64,000 bases of DNA from Dendrocalamus latiflorus (taxonomy: Eukaryota; Streptophyta; Magnoliopsida; Poales; Poaceae). Location: assembly GCA_017311315.1 (NCBI GenBank), contig CM029650.1, positions 13,244,538 through 13,308,537 of the forward strand, in the 5' to 3' direction. Every line of letters begins with the position of its first letter. Positions within the stretch are counted from its first letter, which is position 1. The position numbers and the translations under genes were made by a program. Positions 11,593-23,638 of the stretch are shown here, piece by piece. The notes under the pieces were generated by a model. That model saw nothing but the letters and a program-made list of their open reading frames with translations. It had not been told where the DNA came from and made no database searches.

Positions 11593-12052
11593 TAGGCGAC
11601 CACAAACATTCGAACTAAGCCTTGAGAAGATGTAGCCAAAGACGCCGTAGGAACTGGCTCCTACCTGATGATGCCATTAGTGTTTTGCTTACGTTGTTGC
11701 TTTTTGGCCCGCCTAGGCACAATAACGACAAATATCGGGCTAAGAACACTCTAAAGCATGGTGTGCATCACCAGACTTGAAGAAGATCATACCCTAGCTA
11801 GGAATAGGGCACAACACTTGAGAAGCTAAAGGAGGATGTGGAGCTGAAGAAGCGGCTGGCCTCTGCTAAAAGGGCCGAGTCGACAATGTAGGGCACTGGC
11901 CCTATGAAACCTCTTGGAAACGGGTCACTGAGAAGACCCACTCCTCCAACAAAACTCCTCTTCTAGCTGTCGCCAGAACCACAAGAAAGAGTGGAACCAC
12001 TAGAAGCCTATCGCTCCCTAGTGAGCTCTCTTTTGAACTCCATACCCTTGGC

Positions 12053-12629
12053 CTAATCGACCGCAAAGTTGAAGTCACATGTACCAGTCACCCCCAAGAC
12101 ATGGTGGTAATCTTGGTTAAGTCCCCTTCGGAGCCTATTGGCCTTCTCTCGATCATTGCCAGCAACCGCAAGCATGAAGCAGATCAGGTTGTTGAAGCCC
12201 ACCTCGTACTCTGCCACGATCATCTTGCCCTGGACAATGGTCGACAGGGAATGCTCCATCCTCTCTAGCAAGGGCTCGAGGTGGAACTTCGCCCTGAACT
12301 ACTCGACAAAGTCCTCCCAAGTGATCGGTCTATGAGTAGGGGTCCTAGTAGACAGAACCCACTCCCACAAGATATCTGTCTAACCCTTTAGCTGGAAGGC
12401 TACAAAGCATGCCTTCTGTTGAGAGGTCATCTCTAAGGCTTCGAACTGTCTCTACATATAGAAAAGCCAATCCGCTGCCTGGACTGGTGTGCCAATCCGC
12501 TTGAGCACCAGTGGCTAGTTGAACAGCCGAAGCGATCTCCTCGCTCGCCTCTCCAACAACCTCCTCGGGTTGGGGTGGTGACACCGTTGGACTACATCCA
12601 TGACCACGCCGTGGCCTCCACCTATCCAT
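12053..12629 (-). pseudogene. gag: gag of element K
   Basis: It starts with MDRWRPRRGHG at 12629, an Arg/Gly-rich opening usual for Tekay gag. After a break near 12345-12271 the conserved block ERMEHSLSTIVQGKMIVAEYE is readable in two parts, followed by ANRLRRGLNQDY. A degenerate zinc-knuckle region lies further downstream near 11700-11780. Frameshifted and not functional. Confidence 0.7.
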
Positions 12630-13771
12630 GACCTCTACCTCTCACCACTACTGAACACATGAAGAACAACTAACAATTCAACTCAGGCACAACACTATCA
12701 ATCATACCACACTAAATAAATCAACATCTCAAATTTCATTAACAATTAAGCAAACTAACAGAAGCATAAATGCAACGCATGACCCAATCCCTTTGTACTG
12801 TGCATCAGTGTGTTACGTTATCAAGGAAGGCTTGAGGTTCCTTTAGTTGCTAAAAGCATTGTTTTGAAAGTACAATAAGTAAGAAAACTCATGAGACTTA
12901 GCAATTTTAACTAAAACAGATTTTATAAAGTTGATAGTGAGAATGTAATAGTAATAGTATGCAGGTTACATTGACCTTTTACAGTGCATGGCTACCTCCA
13001 CCAATGCTAGTTTCCACCACTAGAGTACTTCTCTCCAGGAAAAATCAAAGTCAAAGTACTCCCTCTAATAGGTTTTTATCCCACCCACAAAGGTTTTGAA
13101 ATAAAACTAGAGGAAGTTCCCATGTCCACCCTTGACGGTGGGCACGACTATTCGAACAGTTTTTATTCTCTGCAGATTTGTACATCTTTACCCACAAGAG
13201 ACAACCAACCCAACAGGCCTACGTGATTTCTTAGTCACGTAGATCGAGAGATCATCACGAGGCCTTTACAATACCTCGCCCTTTAGCACCTCATCCATAT
13301 GGGGTTGCTCCCACAAAAAGTGGGCCCATACATTGTGTGGGATGTCCACCACACAGTAGCATAGTCGAACTCCACTTTCCACAACACTAGTCTTGGCAAT
13401 GTTACCTTTATTCGGTGTCCTATTCCAACCAGACCTTTATTATCCGCCTACACCAGTCTTCCGTGAGATGACTAGAGGGTCTAATAAATTATTCAACCTA
13501 GCCTACACTTTGCCAGCTTGTGGTAGTACTGTTTTACACGGAAAGGTCATCATAGGATTAAGTCCTTAATGTGTTCGGGCAGTTCAATCCACAAACCACA
13601 GATTCTCGTGTTACATCCACTCCATCCACTCTCACCATCCACCCAGACAAGTATAGCAGTTTTTAGGGTTTTGAGAAGCATAAATTAAGTTGTCGCAAAT
13701 ATTCAGCCACTTACATCTCGTGACTGTCCCAAATCAAGTTTTCATGTTTAAAGAGTTATGATCAGGGCAAC
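12630..13771 (-). other. Leader of element K, non-coding
   Basis: About 1.1 kb without an open frame or recognisable motif. By position it is the leader of K between primer site and gag. No primer site is seen before the interruption at 13771. Confidence 0.45.
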
Positions 13772-14589
13772 TGATACAGGGTCGCCCGATCTTCTCGACG
13801 TAGGATGGATACTCACGGGAGTCTTGATGAATCGTAATGATCCTCCAATGCCAATGCAAGGGACGAACACTCTTTAATCCGCCAAAACACACTCGTGTTG
13901 ATTTCGCCGACCACCAAGCGAAGATCTATCGTGCACCCAATTCCCAGCGGAAAGGCTGAACGGTCTTGATTGAAGAAAACACTCCTTCGGCAGCAATGCT
14001 AAACTCGAAAACTTTAGTAGATTGATTTTTCTCAAACGTGGTCTGAGCAAAACAAAGGGGATACAAGGGGGTTTTATAGTGCCTCCCCGAACTCACGCAA
14101 GGAAAGTCTTGGCCGAATCAATCCCTTATTCGGTCAAGGTGTTCTATTCCAATTTCTAAAAATTAGCAATCTGTTTCCTTTATTTTCGGGCTAAGCCCCT
14201 GTCCTATTACAAGACCGAGATTGAGTTGGACTCGGTCACCCTTTGGCACGCGGGCCACATCTTGTGCACGCCATGAGATATGTGATCACGTGGCCTTCCG
14301 TTGATTAGCTCCTTGCCCGCATGGACTCTTCTTGTCATGACTCGTGGCCACTTGGTCCTTCTCCACTTGATCTTCTGTTGCTTCAAAACTGAGAACATAT
14401 AACGTATTTGCATTAGGTAGTATGCTATTCTCATCTAACATAATAGAAGACTCTCTAAGAAACAAAAGCACCTGTTGTTGAAGTAGCTTAGCTCTTGCTC
14501 TTGTCATAGGACCTTTTGAAGCCTCATCACTAGCTTTGTCATGCACACTTGGAGTGGATGAAGAATGTGTAATAGAGATGTCCTCATCA
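13772..14589 (-). repeat. 3' LTR of element I, family 2 (818 bp)
   Basis: On the plus strand it is bounded by TGATACAGGGTC and GTCCTCATCA; on the minus strand it begins TGATGAGGACATC directly after the purine tract. It encodes the polyprotein tail GPMTRARAKLLQQQ near 14510. The TATA box lies on the minus strand near 14071 (tttatagtgcc on plus). It matches the solo LTR at 6669-7411. The flank on the K side is gcaac (13767-13771). Confidence 0.9.
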
Positions 14590-14606
14590 TCCTCCCCCTC
14601 TTGAAA
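14590..14606 (-). promoter_or_regulatory. Polypurine tract of element I
   Basis: The plus strand reads tcctccccctcttgaaa, the complement of a purine run immediately upstream of the 3' LTR. The same bases encode the conserved EGEDDED residues of the polyprotein tail. Confidence 0.8.
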
Positions 14607-15835
14607 AGGAGTCGTCCTCGACTCTGTGCCATCTTGTCCAAAGAATGGTGATAAATCAGCAACATTAAAAGTAGTACTCACCCCATAATCGTCTCCTGGA
14701 AGCTCTATCTTCTATGTGTTGTCATTGATCTTGGCAAGTACTTTAAAAGGACCATCACCACGGGGCATCAATTTTGATTTACGCTTCTCCGGAAAGCGTT
14801 CTTTGCGAAGATGCACCCATACTAAGTCACCTGGTTCAAATAGCATTTTTTTCTAGTCTTGTTAGCTTTAGAAGCATAAGCACGTACCTTCTTTTCAATT
14901 ACCTCTTTAGTCTTTTCATGGAGCTTTTTCACAAAATCAGCACGCTTAGAAGCCTCCATATTTGTACGTTCTTGTAATGGAAGTGGCATCAAGTCAAGTG
15001 GCGTGATCGGTTTGAAACCATACACCACCTCAAATGGACACAATTGAGTTGTAGAATGCACCGCCCGATTATATGCAAATTCAACATGCGGTAGGCAATC
15101 TTCCCACTCTTTCAAATTCTTTTTGATCATTGTCCGCAGCAGCATTGAGAGTGTACGGTTCACCACCTCCGTTTGTCCATCTGTTTGTGGGTGACAAGTC
15201 GTTGAAAACAACAACTTTGTCCCAAGCTTGGCCCACAAAAGTCTTCCAAAAGTAGTTCATGAACTTCACGTCACGATCTGAAACAATAGTTTTTGGCATT
15301 CCATGCAACCTCACAATCTCCCTGAAAAACAAGTCAGCTCTTATGACAGGGAATAAAATGTGCCATTTTAGAAAACCGATCCACAACAACAAAGACTGAA
15401 TCCCTCCCCCTCTTGGTCCTAGGTAATCCCAACACAAAATCCATGCTAATATCTTCCCAAGGAACACTAGGAACTGGAAGTGGAGTGTACAAACCATGTG
15501 GATTGAGTTTTGACTTTGCTTTATGGCATGCGATGCATCTTTGAACAAATCTCTCGACGTCGCGCCTCATCCTTGGCCAATAGAAGTGATCAGCCAACAT
15601 CAAGTATGTCTTCTCTCTTCCAAAGTGACCCATCAATCCTCCTGCATGAGACTCCTGCAAACGTAGCAAACGCACAGAAGAATCTGGAACACATAGTTTG
15701 TTCATGTGAAAAAGAAATCCATCATGAACATGAAACTTATCCCACCCTTTCCCATCTTTGCAATTAGAATATGGTGCTGAAAAGTCATGATCAAAAGCAT
15801 ACAAATCTTTCAAACTCTCTAGCCCTGGAACATGT
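14590..15835 (-). pseudogene. pol: Integrase and C-terminal tail of element I
   Basis: This enzyme inserts the cDNA into chromatin. The HHCC zinc-binding block is intact (GGLMGHFGREKTYLML, then RCIACHKAK; 15813-15500). The catalytic triad is visible as D in SMDFVLGLP (about 15430), D in IVSDRDVKF (about 15275) and E in PQTDGQTEVVNR (about 15165), but the three lie in different frames, so at least two frameshifts separate them. The last part reads STTFNVADLSPFF, then SRTTPFQEGEDDED and, inside the LTR, the PMTRARAK motif proposed in CRM elements to help target centromeric chromatin. No classical chromodomain is seen. The N-terminal junction with RNase H is cut by the solo LTR at 15836-17224. 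Confidence 0.88.
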
Positions 15836-17224
15836 TGATGAGGACACGACCCCTATGGATACAACCATATTTGCTATGCTTGTTGTTCCAATTACAAGAG
15901 CTCCTACGCATCACTTAAATTATCAGGTGAGCTCGTTTCAAAAAGGTTTTACTTTGTGTGATAAAGAACGTATGATATTACATAATGAGAGTTTGTTGTG
16001 TTTGTTATTATGTACCGAGATTTATGATGAAGATCATGCAATACGTGAGGCTACACATATGTTAAAACCGAGGACGGTTTTCTATCAAGAAGGGGAGGAT
16101 GATGTGACCACGCCACAAACACATACGACAATCGCGCCCAATATCAAGATTGAACTAAAGGTGAATTCGTTTCTTCAGCCTTCATATGTTACTGAGAATA
16201 GACCGCTACCTAATGCAAGTGATTTAATTGTGCTTAGGAATTTGGGAAAGGATGAAGGAAAGGGACATGGAGTCCTGGACATGCATGGAAGGAATAATGG
16301 AGGTCACCACGTCACTTTGGGACCAAGTCAAGCACGAATTCGAGTTGGACACGCTTTGGAATCAGACTCGGACTGCTGCAATGGTGCAAGTTTAAACGGA
16401 CGTAAGTTTCTCATACGGACTCCGTTTGGGACGTTCTTGGACTTGATGGAAAGCTTATCAAGTCTACTTTCTAAAGGATTCAATCCCATCTTCAAATTCT
16501 ATCCGATACAGCTGCAATCATCAAAAGAGTCCATGTTGGTCACGTACTGGAATCAGATTCGGACTGCTGCAATGGTGCAAGTTGAAACGAACGTAACTTT
16601 CTCATACGGACTCCGTTTGGGACGTTCTTGTACTTTATGGAAAGCTTATGAAGTCTACTTTCCAATGGATCCAAACTCATCTTCAAATTCCATACGGGCC
16701 GGCCGGAATCATCAAAACAATCCACGTAGATTTCTGAGTCCGAGTCAAAAGGGTGTTGCGCCACCTCCACTTGGGCCCATGGGCCTTGTAACCCTAGGGT
16801 GTACCCTTTGGGACGCCTCCCCTGGTTGTTTTCACTATATAGGAGTCGCCGCCTCCCTTTCTAGGACTTAGGTTTTGTTTAGATCAGTTTAGCCCCTTGT
16901 ACAAACTCCACGTTCTCTTGTGTCGGCTAGACCAACAGATTCGTGTTACAGAACCTCAACTATCTTTGTGCAACTTTTATATCTAGCAAATTCAGGTTGC
17001 TCACTATCCTTGTTCTTGCTTGTTCTTCGATTGCATGCAGGAATAGACCTTCGTGGTCAGGTCAACCGCGTTCTTGGCACGGTTGATAACGACTTGGGTG
17101 TGGTTCAGCGATTGCTAAGGCGCAAGTGACGTCTCGTACGGTTGTAGTGGGATCGCAAGAGTCATCTCCACCAAAATCGATAGTTATCATCCTATCGGAA
17201 GATCGGGACCCCATCGCCTCATCA
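15836..17224 (+). repeat. Solo LTR, pol-less family long form (1389 bp)
   Basis: It starts TGATGAGGACACG and ends GCCTCATCA. The flanks catgt (15831-15835) and cctgt (17225-17229) give a 5-bp duplication with one mismatch. It is inserted in opposite orientation into element I between RNase H and integrase. It contains the second internal LTR start TGATGTGACC near 16102, two degenerate repeats of about 190 bp (16375-16740) and a TATA box at 16836-16842. The open frame 15771-16871 is the tail coding region carried inside the LTR, not a host gene. Confidence 0.9.
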
Positions 17225-18038
17225 CCTGTACTTCCAATTGAGTGAAAAGCACATGTTTTCTAGACAATGCATCAGCTACCACACTTTCCTTGCCTTTCTT
17301 GTATTTAACAACATATGGAAAAGTTTCAATAAATTCAACCCACTTAGCATGTCTACGGTTCAGTTTAGCTTGTCCTTTCAAATATTTCAATGCTTCATGA
17401 TCAGAATGAATGACAAATTCTTTAGGCCAAAGATAATGTTGCCAAGTCTCTAATACGCGCACAAGAGCATACAATTCTTTGTCATAAACAGGATAATTCA
17501 ATTGTGCACCATGAAGTTTCTCACTGAAATAAGCAACAAGTTTTCTATCTTGCCTCAAAACACCACCAATACCTATTCCACTAGCATCACATTCAATCCC
17601 AAAAGTTTTAGTGAAATCAGGTAAAACAAGCAATGGTGTTTCAGTCAAATCCTTCTTCAATTCAGCAAAAGCTTTGTCTTGTTTTTCCCCCAGTCAAAAG
17701 TGATTCCCTTTTTAGTTAATTCATTTAAGGGGGCATCAATGGTGCTAAAGTCTTTCACAAATCGTCTATAAAAACTAGCAAGGCAATGGAAGCTACGAAT
17801 TTGACTAACATTCACAGGAGTAGGCCAATTGCGAATAGCTTCAATTTTAGATTCATCAACTTCAATTCCATGGGCTGAAACAACATAGCCTAAGAACACC
17901 ACTTTGTTTGTGCAAAAGGTACACTTCTCAAGATTAGCATACAATTTTTCAGCTCTTAGCACTTCTAGCACTTGTCTAATGTGTTCAACATGTTCTTGCA
18001 ATGAGCGGCTATAAATCAGAATGTCATCAAAATACACT
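17225..18038 (-). pseudogene. pol: RT C-terminal half and RNase H of element I
   Basis: The RT part begins at the codons for FDDILIYSRS, the second half of the catalytic YxDD box, whose tyrosine lies on the other side of the insertion at 18039-23638. The connection ends ELTKKGITFDW. RNase H (17660-17225) is well preserved with all four acidic positions visible: ECDASG, YDKELYAL, IHSDHEAL and VADALSRKH. A frame change lies near 17657. The segment stops at 17225 where the solo LTR is inserted. Confidence 0.9.
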
Positions 18039-18737
18039 GATGCGGATACGCACATGCTTAGCACTTTTAAGTCAAACACATTATTTCACTGGAAAGAAGT
18101 ATTGAGCCGCATTAAATATTGTCAGGTGAATTTATTTCTTAATGAATTTTCTTCTATTCGTAGGAACGATATACTACCTTATGCCAAATTCTTATTTATT
18201 ATTAGGTTTGAATACTATAATGATTCTGGGGCCAAAGCAATGGAGAAGCACAGGAGGAAAGAAGCCCATGCAGTGGGAGAGCAAAAAAGGGAGGAGCCCA
18301 AGGAATTAAACTACAAGTTTTGGATAAGATTTTCAAGCCAAATTCGGACTTCCCACGTGCTCAACCCAATTCAAACTCGGATTCAACTCAGGATTCAATT
18401 CGGATTCGGTTCAGGACAGCCTGATAGGCAGTTACTAAAAAGGCCATAACTTTCACAAACGGAGTCCGATTCAGGTGTTCTTGTACTCGTTGGAAAGATA
18501 ATTTCAAGAGATACGCAATGGATCTGGTACCACCTTCAAATTCATCACGGGTAAAAATTTATGACTAAAAAAATACAACGGGTGAAAAAAATATAGTTTC
18601 CTTTTTGTGAGAGTTCGTATCTAAAACCATATAGGGTTGAGTTGTACTTGGTTTGGGGACCATATGGACGTCCCAAGGGAGCCTTGTATTGGCAGCCTTT
18701 AGGGCTCAGACCACGTTTGAGAAAAATCAATCTAAAG

Positions 18738-19938
18738 TGATGAGGCGACGGGGTCCCGATCTTCTGATAGGATGATAACTTCGATTTGGAGGAGAACGAC
18801 TTTGACGATGCGGCTACTAACCGGTCACGACCAGAACGCCAAGCAATCGCTAAACCACACTCCAAGTCGTTATCAACCGTGCCAAGAACGCGGTTGACCT
18901 GACCACGAAGGTCTATTCCTGCATGCAACCGAAGAACACGCAAGAACAAGATAACAAGCAATCTGAAATTGCAAATATTTATATTAAGCTCAAAAGGTGG
19001 GATTCTGCAGAAGGTTCTTTATGGTTGGTCTAGCCGACACAAGCGAAGAACAAAAGTTTTCACCATGGAAAAACTAATCAAACGAAATCCAAGAAAACTA
19101 GAAGGGTGCAGCCTCCTTAAATAGGAGTGGGGAAGCCACACAAAACTAAGGAAAAGGGGGTGGTACTATTCATGGTACTGTTCACATGAATAGTAACATG
19201 TGAACAGTATGGGCCTAGGTGGGGGAGCACCTCCCCTTTGGGCCCAAACATTACAAGGCCCAATTTGACCCAAATAGGTGATGCAGCACCTTCATTGAGT
19301 GATTGCGGCAAGCACAGGAGGAATTTGGAGATGAGGCTAGATCCATTGGAAAGAGGACGAGAAATTCTTTCCATCGAGTACTCGTGGACCGCAAACGGAC
19401 TCCGTATGTGAAAGTTATGTAGATTTGAAGTTGGGCCGTCGTGCTGAATCCGAACTGATCTGGAGGCCGAATTGGATTCTAAAACGTGTCCAAGTTGAAC
19501 TCTTGCTTGAATTGGTGCAAACATGATGTGGTACTACAAAAATATATATTTTCATCATTAGGTAGCATCATATTCTTATTTAAAATATGTTGAAACTGAA
19601 GAAACGAATTCACCTTTAGTTCAATCTTGATATTGGGCGCTAGGGTCATATGTGTTGGTGGCGTGGTCACATCATCCTCCCCTTCTTGATAGAAAACCGT
19701 CCTCGGTTTTAGCATATGTGTAGCCTCATGTATTGCATGATCTTCATCATAAATTTCGGGACATAATAACAAACGCAACAAACTCTCATTATGTAATATC
19801 ATAAGTTCTTTATCAAACAAAGTAAAACCTCTTTGAAACGAGCTCACCTTATAATTTAAGCGATGCGTAGGAGCTCTTGTAATTGGAACAACAAGCATAG
19901 CAAATATGGTTGTATCCATAGGGGTCGTGTCCTCATCA
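18738..19938 (-). repeat. 3' LTR of element J (1201 bp, long form)
   Basis: The plus-strand ends are TGATGAGGCG and GTCCTCATCA. A second LTR-start sequence (cacatca on plus, ending at 19674) lies 264 bp inside, preceded by another purine tract. The TATA-like sequence is tatttaagg on the minus strand near 19115-19122. The LTR also contains clustered gttcacatg/catgtgaac inverted motifs near 19180-19210. Confidence 0.9.
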
Positions 19939-20517
19939 TCCTCCCCTTCTTGAAAACAATGCCGTCCTCGGCTTTTGATAAGTTGAAAGTATGGTAACAA
20001 AGAAGCCAGCATGATATATGTATATGTCATCCGTTTTAACAATTCTTCGTTGTTGCACAATTAATATTAGAAAATAGCAGCAATCATAGAAGCTCATCGT
20101 ATCATTAACCCAATAGTAGTCATATATGTCAATGACCAAATTAAAATTTCTCACACAACAATTATTGCAACTAGATTTGCAAATGTAAGTGAAGCATTTA
20201 TGCAATTGAAATATCTGAAGTTGTAAACTTGAAGTGGTGGCACATATGGGCAAAGCTACAACTTTTGGAATTAAGCATAGTTCATCCATATAATCATATC
20301 CCAATGGAGCAATAGCAAATGTATCTAGCAAGGGTGAAGAGATTTGTAAGTTCTTCCATAATTCATCATCTTTATTCAGATTGTCCAAACTAGATGGTGC
20401 AAAAAGAGATGAACACATAGGCATTGGATGAGTACTAAATTTTACTTCCCTCTGATATTGAACAAGATTCAACACACAAGAATTCTTGTCTAAAACAGTA
20501 AGCTTCAATTCATCCAT
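19936..20517 (-). pseudogene. Second half of conserved unknown segment plus tail, element J
   Basis: This frame continues the unknown segment after a frameshift near 20560. It runs from MDELKLTVLDKNSC through the cysteine-rich part (YICKSSCNN, FYDCCYF) and into the LTR tail with ITRAPTHRLNYKV. It is collinear with the same segment in elements A-E and G, so it is a real coding relic and not a chance frame. Function unknown. Confidence 0.75.
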
Positions 20518-20521
20518 ATGA

Positions 20522-21379
20522 TCACAAGTTATGCATATTCGATATACAAGAAATTGACTTTTCTACACCATAATCTCCAATCAAATTAAACTTATACCCA
20601 GGGGTGTAGACACTAAACAAGAATTTCGAACATGCAAGTTTAGAAACTTTCTCCATAGCATGTGACAATTTCATAGGTAGATCCAGCATGATGTAACACA
20701 ATGAATTAGCAGGAGAAATTCTAGACAAAACTTCTTTATGTGTAATTAATTCGACATGTGCAAAATTATGAGAATTTAGATCAGCACATGGTTCGTTCAA
20801 TTGAACACAAGGAATATTAAAATATTGCACTATAGCAGGTATATACTCACAAGGTTGCTCTATGTCTTGTTGTAGCACCAAATCTATACCTTTGTCATTA
20901 TCGTCCTCATTAGATTCTGTAGGTATCTCAAACTTCTCCTCTAATGGCATAAGATGCACCAGATCATCCTTCACCTCTTCAAGTATCTCGGTGGTATCTG
21001 TAGATGGAGTAGGAACCAAAACAATATCAACATTTTCAGTTACCTCAGGTTGCACCTCGCTTGTGACCATGGGTGCTGGAGGTACAAAACAATGTCGCAA
21101 TTTCTTTTTCATCTCCTCCCATGTGTATATATAGCGGAACTCGAGATTTGACCACCAATGTTGAACATCACCAATCAACGTCGTCCTTGCCATGCTCATC
21201 TTCTCATAAGGATCAAGATCTTGTCTTTCAAAGTAGCTATCCATCATAGTAACCCACAAGTAGTCCGACGACGTACTCTCAGCGGTGAGTGGCAAGATAT
21301 ATACTGGTAATTGTTTCCCTTCAAGTTCAAATCTGCCCGCGATAACATCATAATCCACCAATTTTCTCAAGCCTGTCAT
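20522..21379 (-). pseudogene. gag: Short gag-like module fused to conserved unknown segment, element J
   Basis: The likely start is the ATG at 21379 (MTGLRKLV); the upstream in-frame codons to 21427 lie in the leader. Residues up to about 130 resemble a gag core (DPYEKMSMARTTLIGDVQHWW, shown in two parts by DPYEKMSM and GDVQHWW, then LRHCFVPP). There is no zinc knuckle. From GIDLVLQQDIEQ the sequence matches element G, and from HKEVLSRISPANSL it matches all members. The frame ends at GDYGVEKSI through a frameshift relative to GDYGVGNQF in the relatives. Confidence 0.75.
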
Positions 21380-22162
21380 TGTTAGTAGAAAACAAGGAAA
21401 CAAATCACAAATAAATGTTCCTATCAACTACTAGGATATGGAGGCTCAAATCAAGTCACGCATCTCTCAAGCTCTTACCAAATTCTTACAAGTTCTTACC
21501 AAAGCAAACAGGTGGTGCAACCGGTGGCTGGTTCATGATAAATCTAAATCAAGTGATGAGTAAAGCGATTGCAAGGTACAGCGAGACCTGTTCGGTTAGT
21601 AGAAAAGTGGAGCTTGGATAGGCTATGTATTTTGTAGCAAAGGAAAACAATCAATTAATTTCAGAAATTGCACAGAATTGAATTATAGTTCGTATCTAGC
21701 ACTTAGCCTATGTTGCTGATCAACCAAAGATATCTTTTAACTGCCTTAATGGAATGAAGCAAAATTTTAGGGGCAGTTATATAAGGAAGTTATGGATCTA
21801 GTGGCGGCACTCAAAAAAAATATCGGAAACAAAAGATATGGCGTTTTTGGTGGCGGCTGCACAAGAGAGAGTCTTCTGGCCGAAATTGGAAATTAGGGTT
21901 TGATGTGTTTTTTTATGGTTTTGGACGTGGGGATTTTTTTGTTTGGATTTTTTTTTGGAACCAAACATATGACCAGCAACAAGACAATGCTAAGACGGAC
22001 ACAAACTCAATTTAGCAAACCAAAATTAACAGATCTAAAAGCACAATCAGGCTTGGACTGCGGAAATAAACTCTTTTTGTAGGGCAATTTTTTCTGAACT
22101 ATAGGACATAAAAAAATCAAACTACTAACTAGGGATACAAGAAATCCTACCGGTCAACTGAA
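21380..22162 (-). other. Leader of element J
   Basis: Non-coding leader between primer site and gag, with the same recognisable pieces as the leaders of A, C, D and E (for example the cagcaacataggctaagtgc phrase in reverse). Confidence 0.75.
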
Positions 22163-22174
22163 GCTCTGATACCA
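22163..22174 (-). other. Primer binding site (iMet type), element J
   Basis: GCTCTGATACCA on the plus strand, 2 bases from the LTR end at 22177; intact match to the tRNA-iMet type site. Confidence 0.93.
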
Positions 22175-22176
22175 AC

Positions 22177-23377
22177 TGATGAGGCGACGGGGTCCCGATC
22201 TTCCGATATGATGATAACTTCGATTTGGAGGAGAACGACTTTGACGATGCGGCTACTAACCGGTCACGACCAGAACGCCAAGCAATCGCTAAACCACACT
22301 CCAAGTCGTTATCAACCGTGCCAAGAACGCGGTTGACCTGACCACGAAGGTCTATTCCTGCATGCAACCGAAGAACACGCAAGAACAAGATAACAAGCAA
22401 TCTGAAATTGCAAATATGTATATTAAGCTCAAAAGGTGGGATTCCGCAGAAGGTTCTTTACGGTTGGTCTAGCTGACACAAGCGAAGAACAAAAGTTTTC
22501 ACCATGGAAAAACTAATCAAACGAAATCCAAGAAAACTAGAAGGGTGCAGCCTCCATAAAGAGGGGTGGGGAAGCCACACAAAACTAAGGAAAAGGGGGT
22601 GGTACTATTCATGGTACTTTTCACGTGAATAGTAACATGTGAACAGTATGGGCCTAGGTGGGGGAGCACCTCCCCTTTGGGCCCAAACATTACAAGGCCC
22701 AATTTGACCCAAATAGGTGATGCAGCACCTTCATCGAGTTATTACGGCAAGCACAGGAGGAATTTGGAGATGAGGCTGGATCCATTGGATAGAGGACGAG
22801 AAAAGCTTTTCATCGAGTACTCGTGGACCTCAAACGGACTCCGTATGTGAAAGTTATGCAAATTTGAAGTTGGGCCGTCATGCTGAATCTGAACTGATCT
22901 GGAGGCCGAATTGGATTCCAAAACGTGTCCAAGTTGAACTCTTGCTTGAATTGGTGCAAACATGATGTGGTACTACAAAAATATATATTTTCATCATTAG
23001 GTAGCATCATATTCTTATTTAAAATATGTTGAAACTGAAGAAACGAATTCACCTTTTGTTCAATCTTGATATTGGGCGCTAGGGTCATATGTGTTGGTGG
23101 CGTGGTCACATCATCCTCCCCTTCTTGATAGAAAACCGTCCTCGGTTTTAGCATATGTGTAGCCTCATGTATTGCATGATCTTCATCATAAATCTCGGTA
23201 CATAATAACAAACGCAACAAACTCTCATTATGTAATATCATAAGTTCTTTTTGAAACAAAGTAAAACTTCTTTGAAATGAGCTCACCTTATAATTTAAGC
23301 GATGCGTAGGAGCTCTTGTAATTGGAACAACAAGCATAGCAAATATGGTTGTATCCATAGGGGTCGTGTCCTCATCA
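22177..23377 (-). repeat. 5' LTR of element J (1201 bp, long form)
   Basis: It has the same ends and the same length as the 3' LTR. The outer end at 23377 (CCTCATCA followed by tacag) is fixed by the target-site duplication, so the long-form start was truly used for integration. Confidence 0.92.
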
Positions 23378-23638
23378 TACAGTTTTCGAGTTTTGCATTG
23401 CTGCCGGAATTCCTTATGGAATTAGGAGTATCTTCTTCAATCAAGATCGTTCAGCATTTCTGTTGGGAATTGGGTGCACGATAGATCTTCGCTTGGTGGT
23501 CGGCGAAATCAAAACGAGTGTGTTTTGGCGGATTAAAGAGTGTGCGTCCCTTGCACTGGCATTGGAGGATCATTATGATTTATCAAGACTCCCGTGAGTA
23601 TCCATCCTATGTCGAGAAGATCGGGCGACCCCGTATCA

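Larger units (their letters stand above)
9650..13771 (-). mobile_element. Element K: decayed Tekay/Del-like Ty3 retrotransposon
   Basis: On the minus strand: leader (13771-12630), gag (12629-12053), a degenerate zinc-knuckle region near 11700, protease (11592-10933), RT (10896-10007) and part of RNase H (to about 9650). Integrase and the 3' LTR are missing. Motifs such as FDVILGMDWL and HIDLVPGTRPIS are of the Tekay/Del type, clearly different from elements H and I. There are many stops and frameshifts, so it is among the oldest insertions. Its leader is cut at 13771 by the 3' LTR of element I, with flank gcaac. Confidence 0.8.
18738..23377 (-). mobile_element. Element J: complete pol-less CRM-related retrotransposon
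   Basis: Two 1201-bp LTRs (18738-19938 and 22177-23377) enclose a leader, a short gag and the conserved unknown segment; there is no protease, RT, RNase H or integrase. The target-site duplication is taaag (18733-18737) / tacag (23378-23382), one mismatch, inside a family 3 solo LTR. The primer site at 22163-22174 is intact. By eye the two LTRs differ at roughly thirty positions, so the insertion is moderately old. It would depend on enzymes from an autonomous relative. Confidence 0.92.
18039..23638 (+). repeat. Solo LTR, family 3, split by element J
   Basis: The outer piece 18039-18737 starts TGATGCGGATACGC and the second piece 23378-23638 ends CGACCCCGTATCA, about 955 bp in all once J is removed. 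The flanks tacac (18034-18038) and tagac (23639-23643) form a 5-bp duplication with one mismatch, and removing the insert restores the RT codons VVVYFDD. The 3' half is similar to family 2, while the start is distinct. Compared with the copy at 24797-25832 it lacks about 95 bp near 18250 and a few bases at about 18680 that include the TATA box. Confidence 0.88.

Noticed and set aside
15771..16871. 366-codon plus-strand open frame as a possible host gene
   Set aside because: It lies almost fully within the solo LTR 15836-17224 and encodes the retroelement tail (ITRAPTHHLNY, EGEDD) followed by LTR repeat translation.
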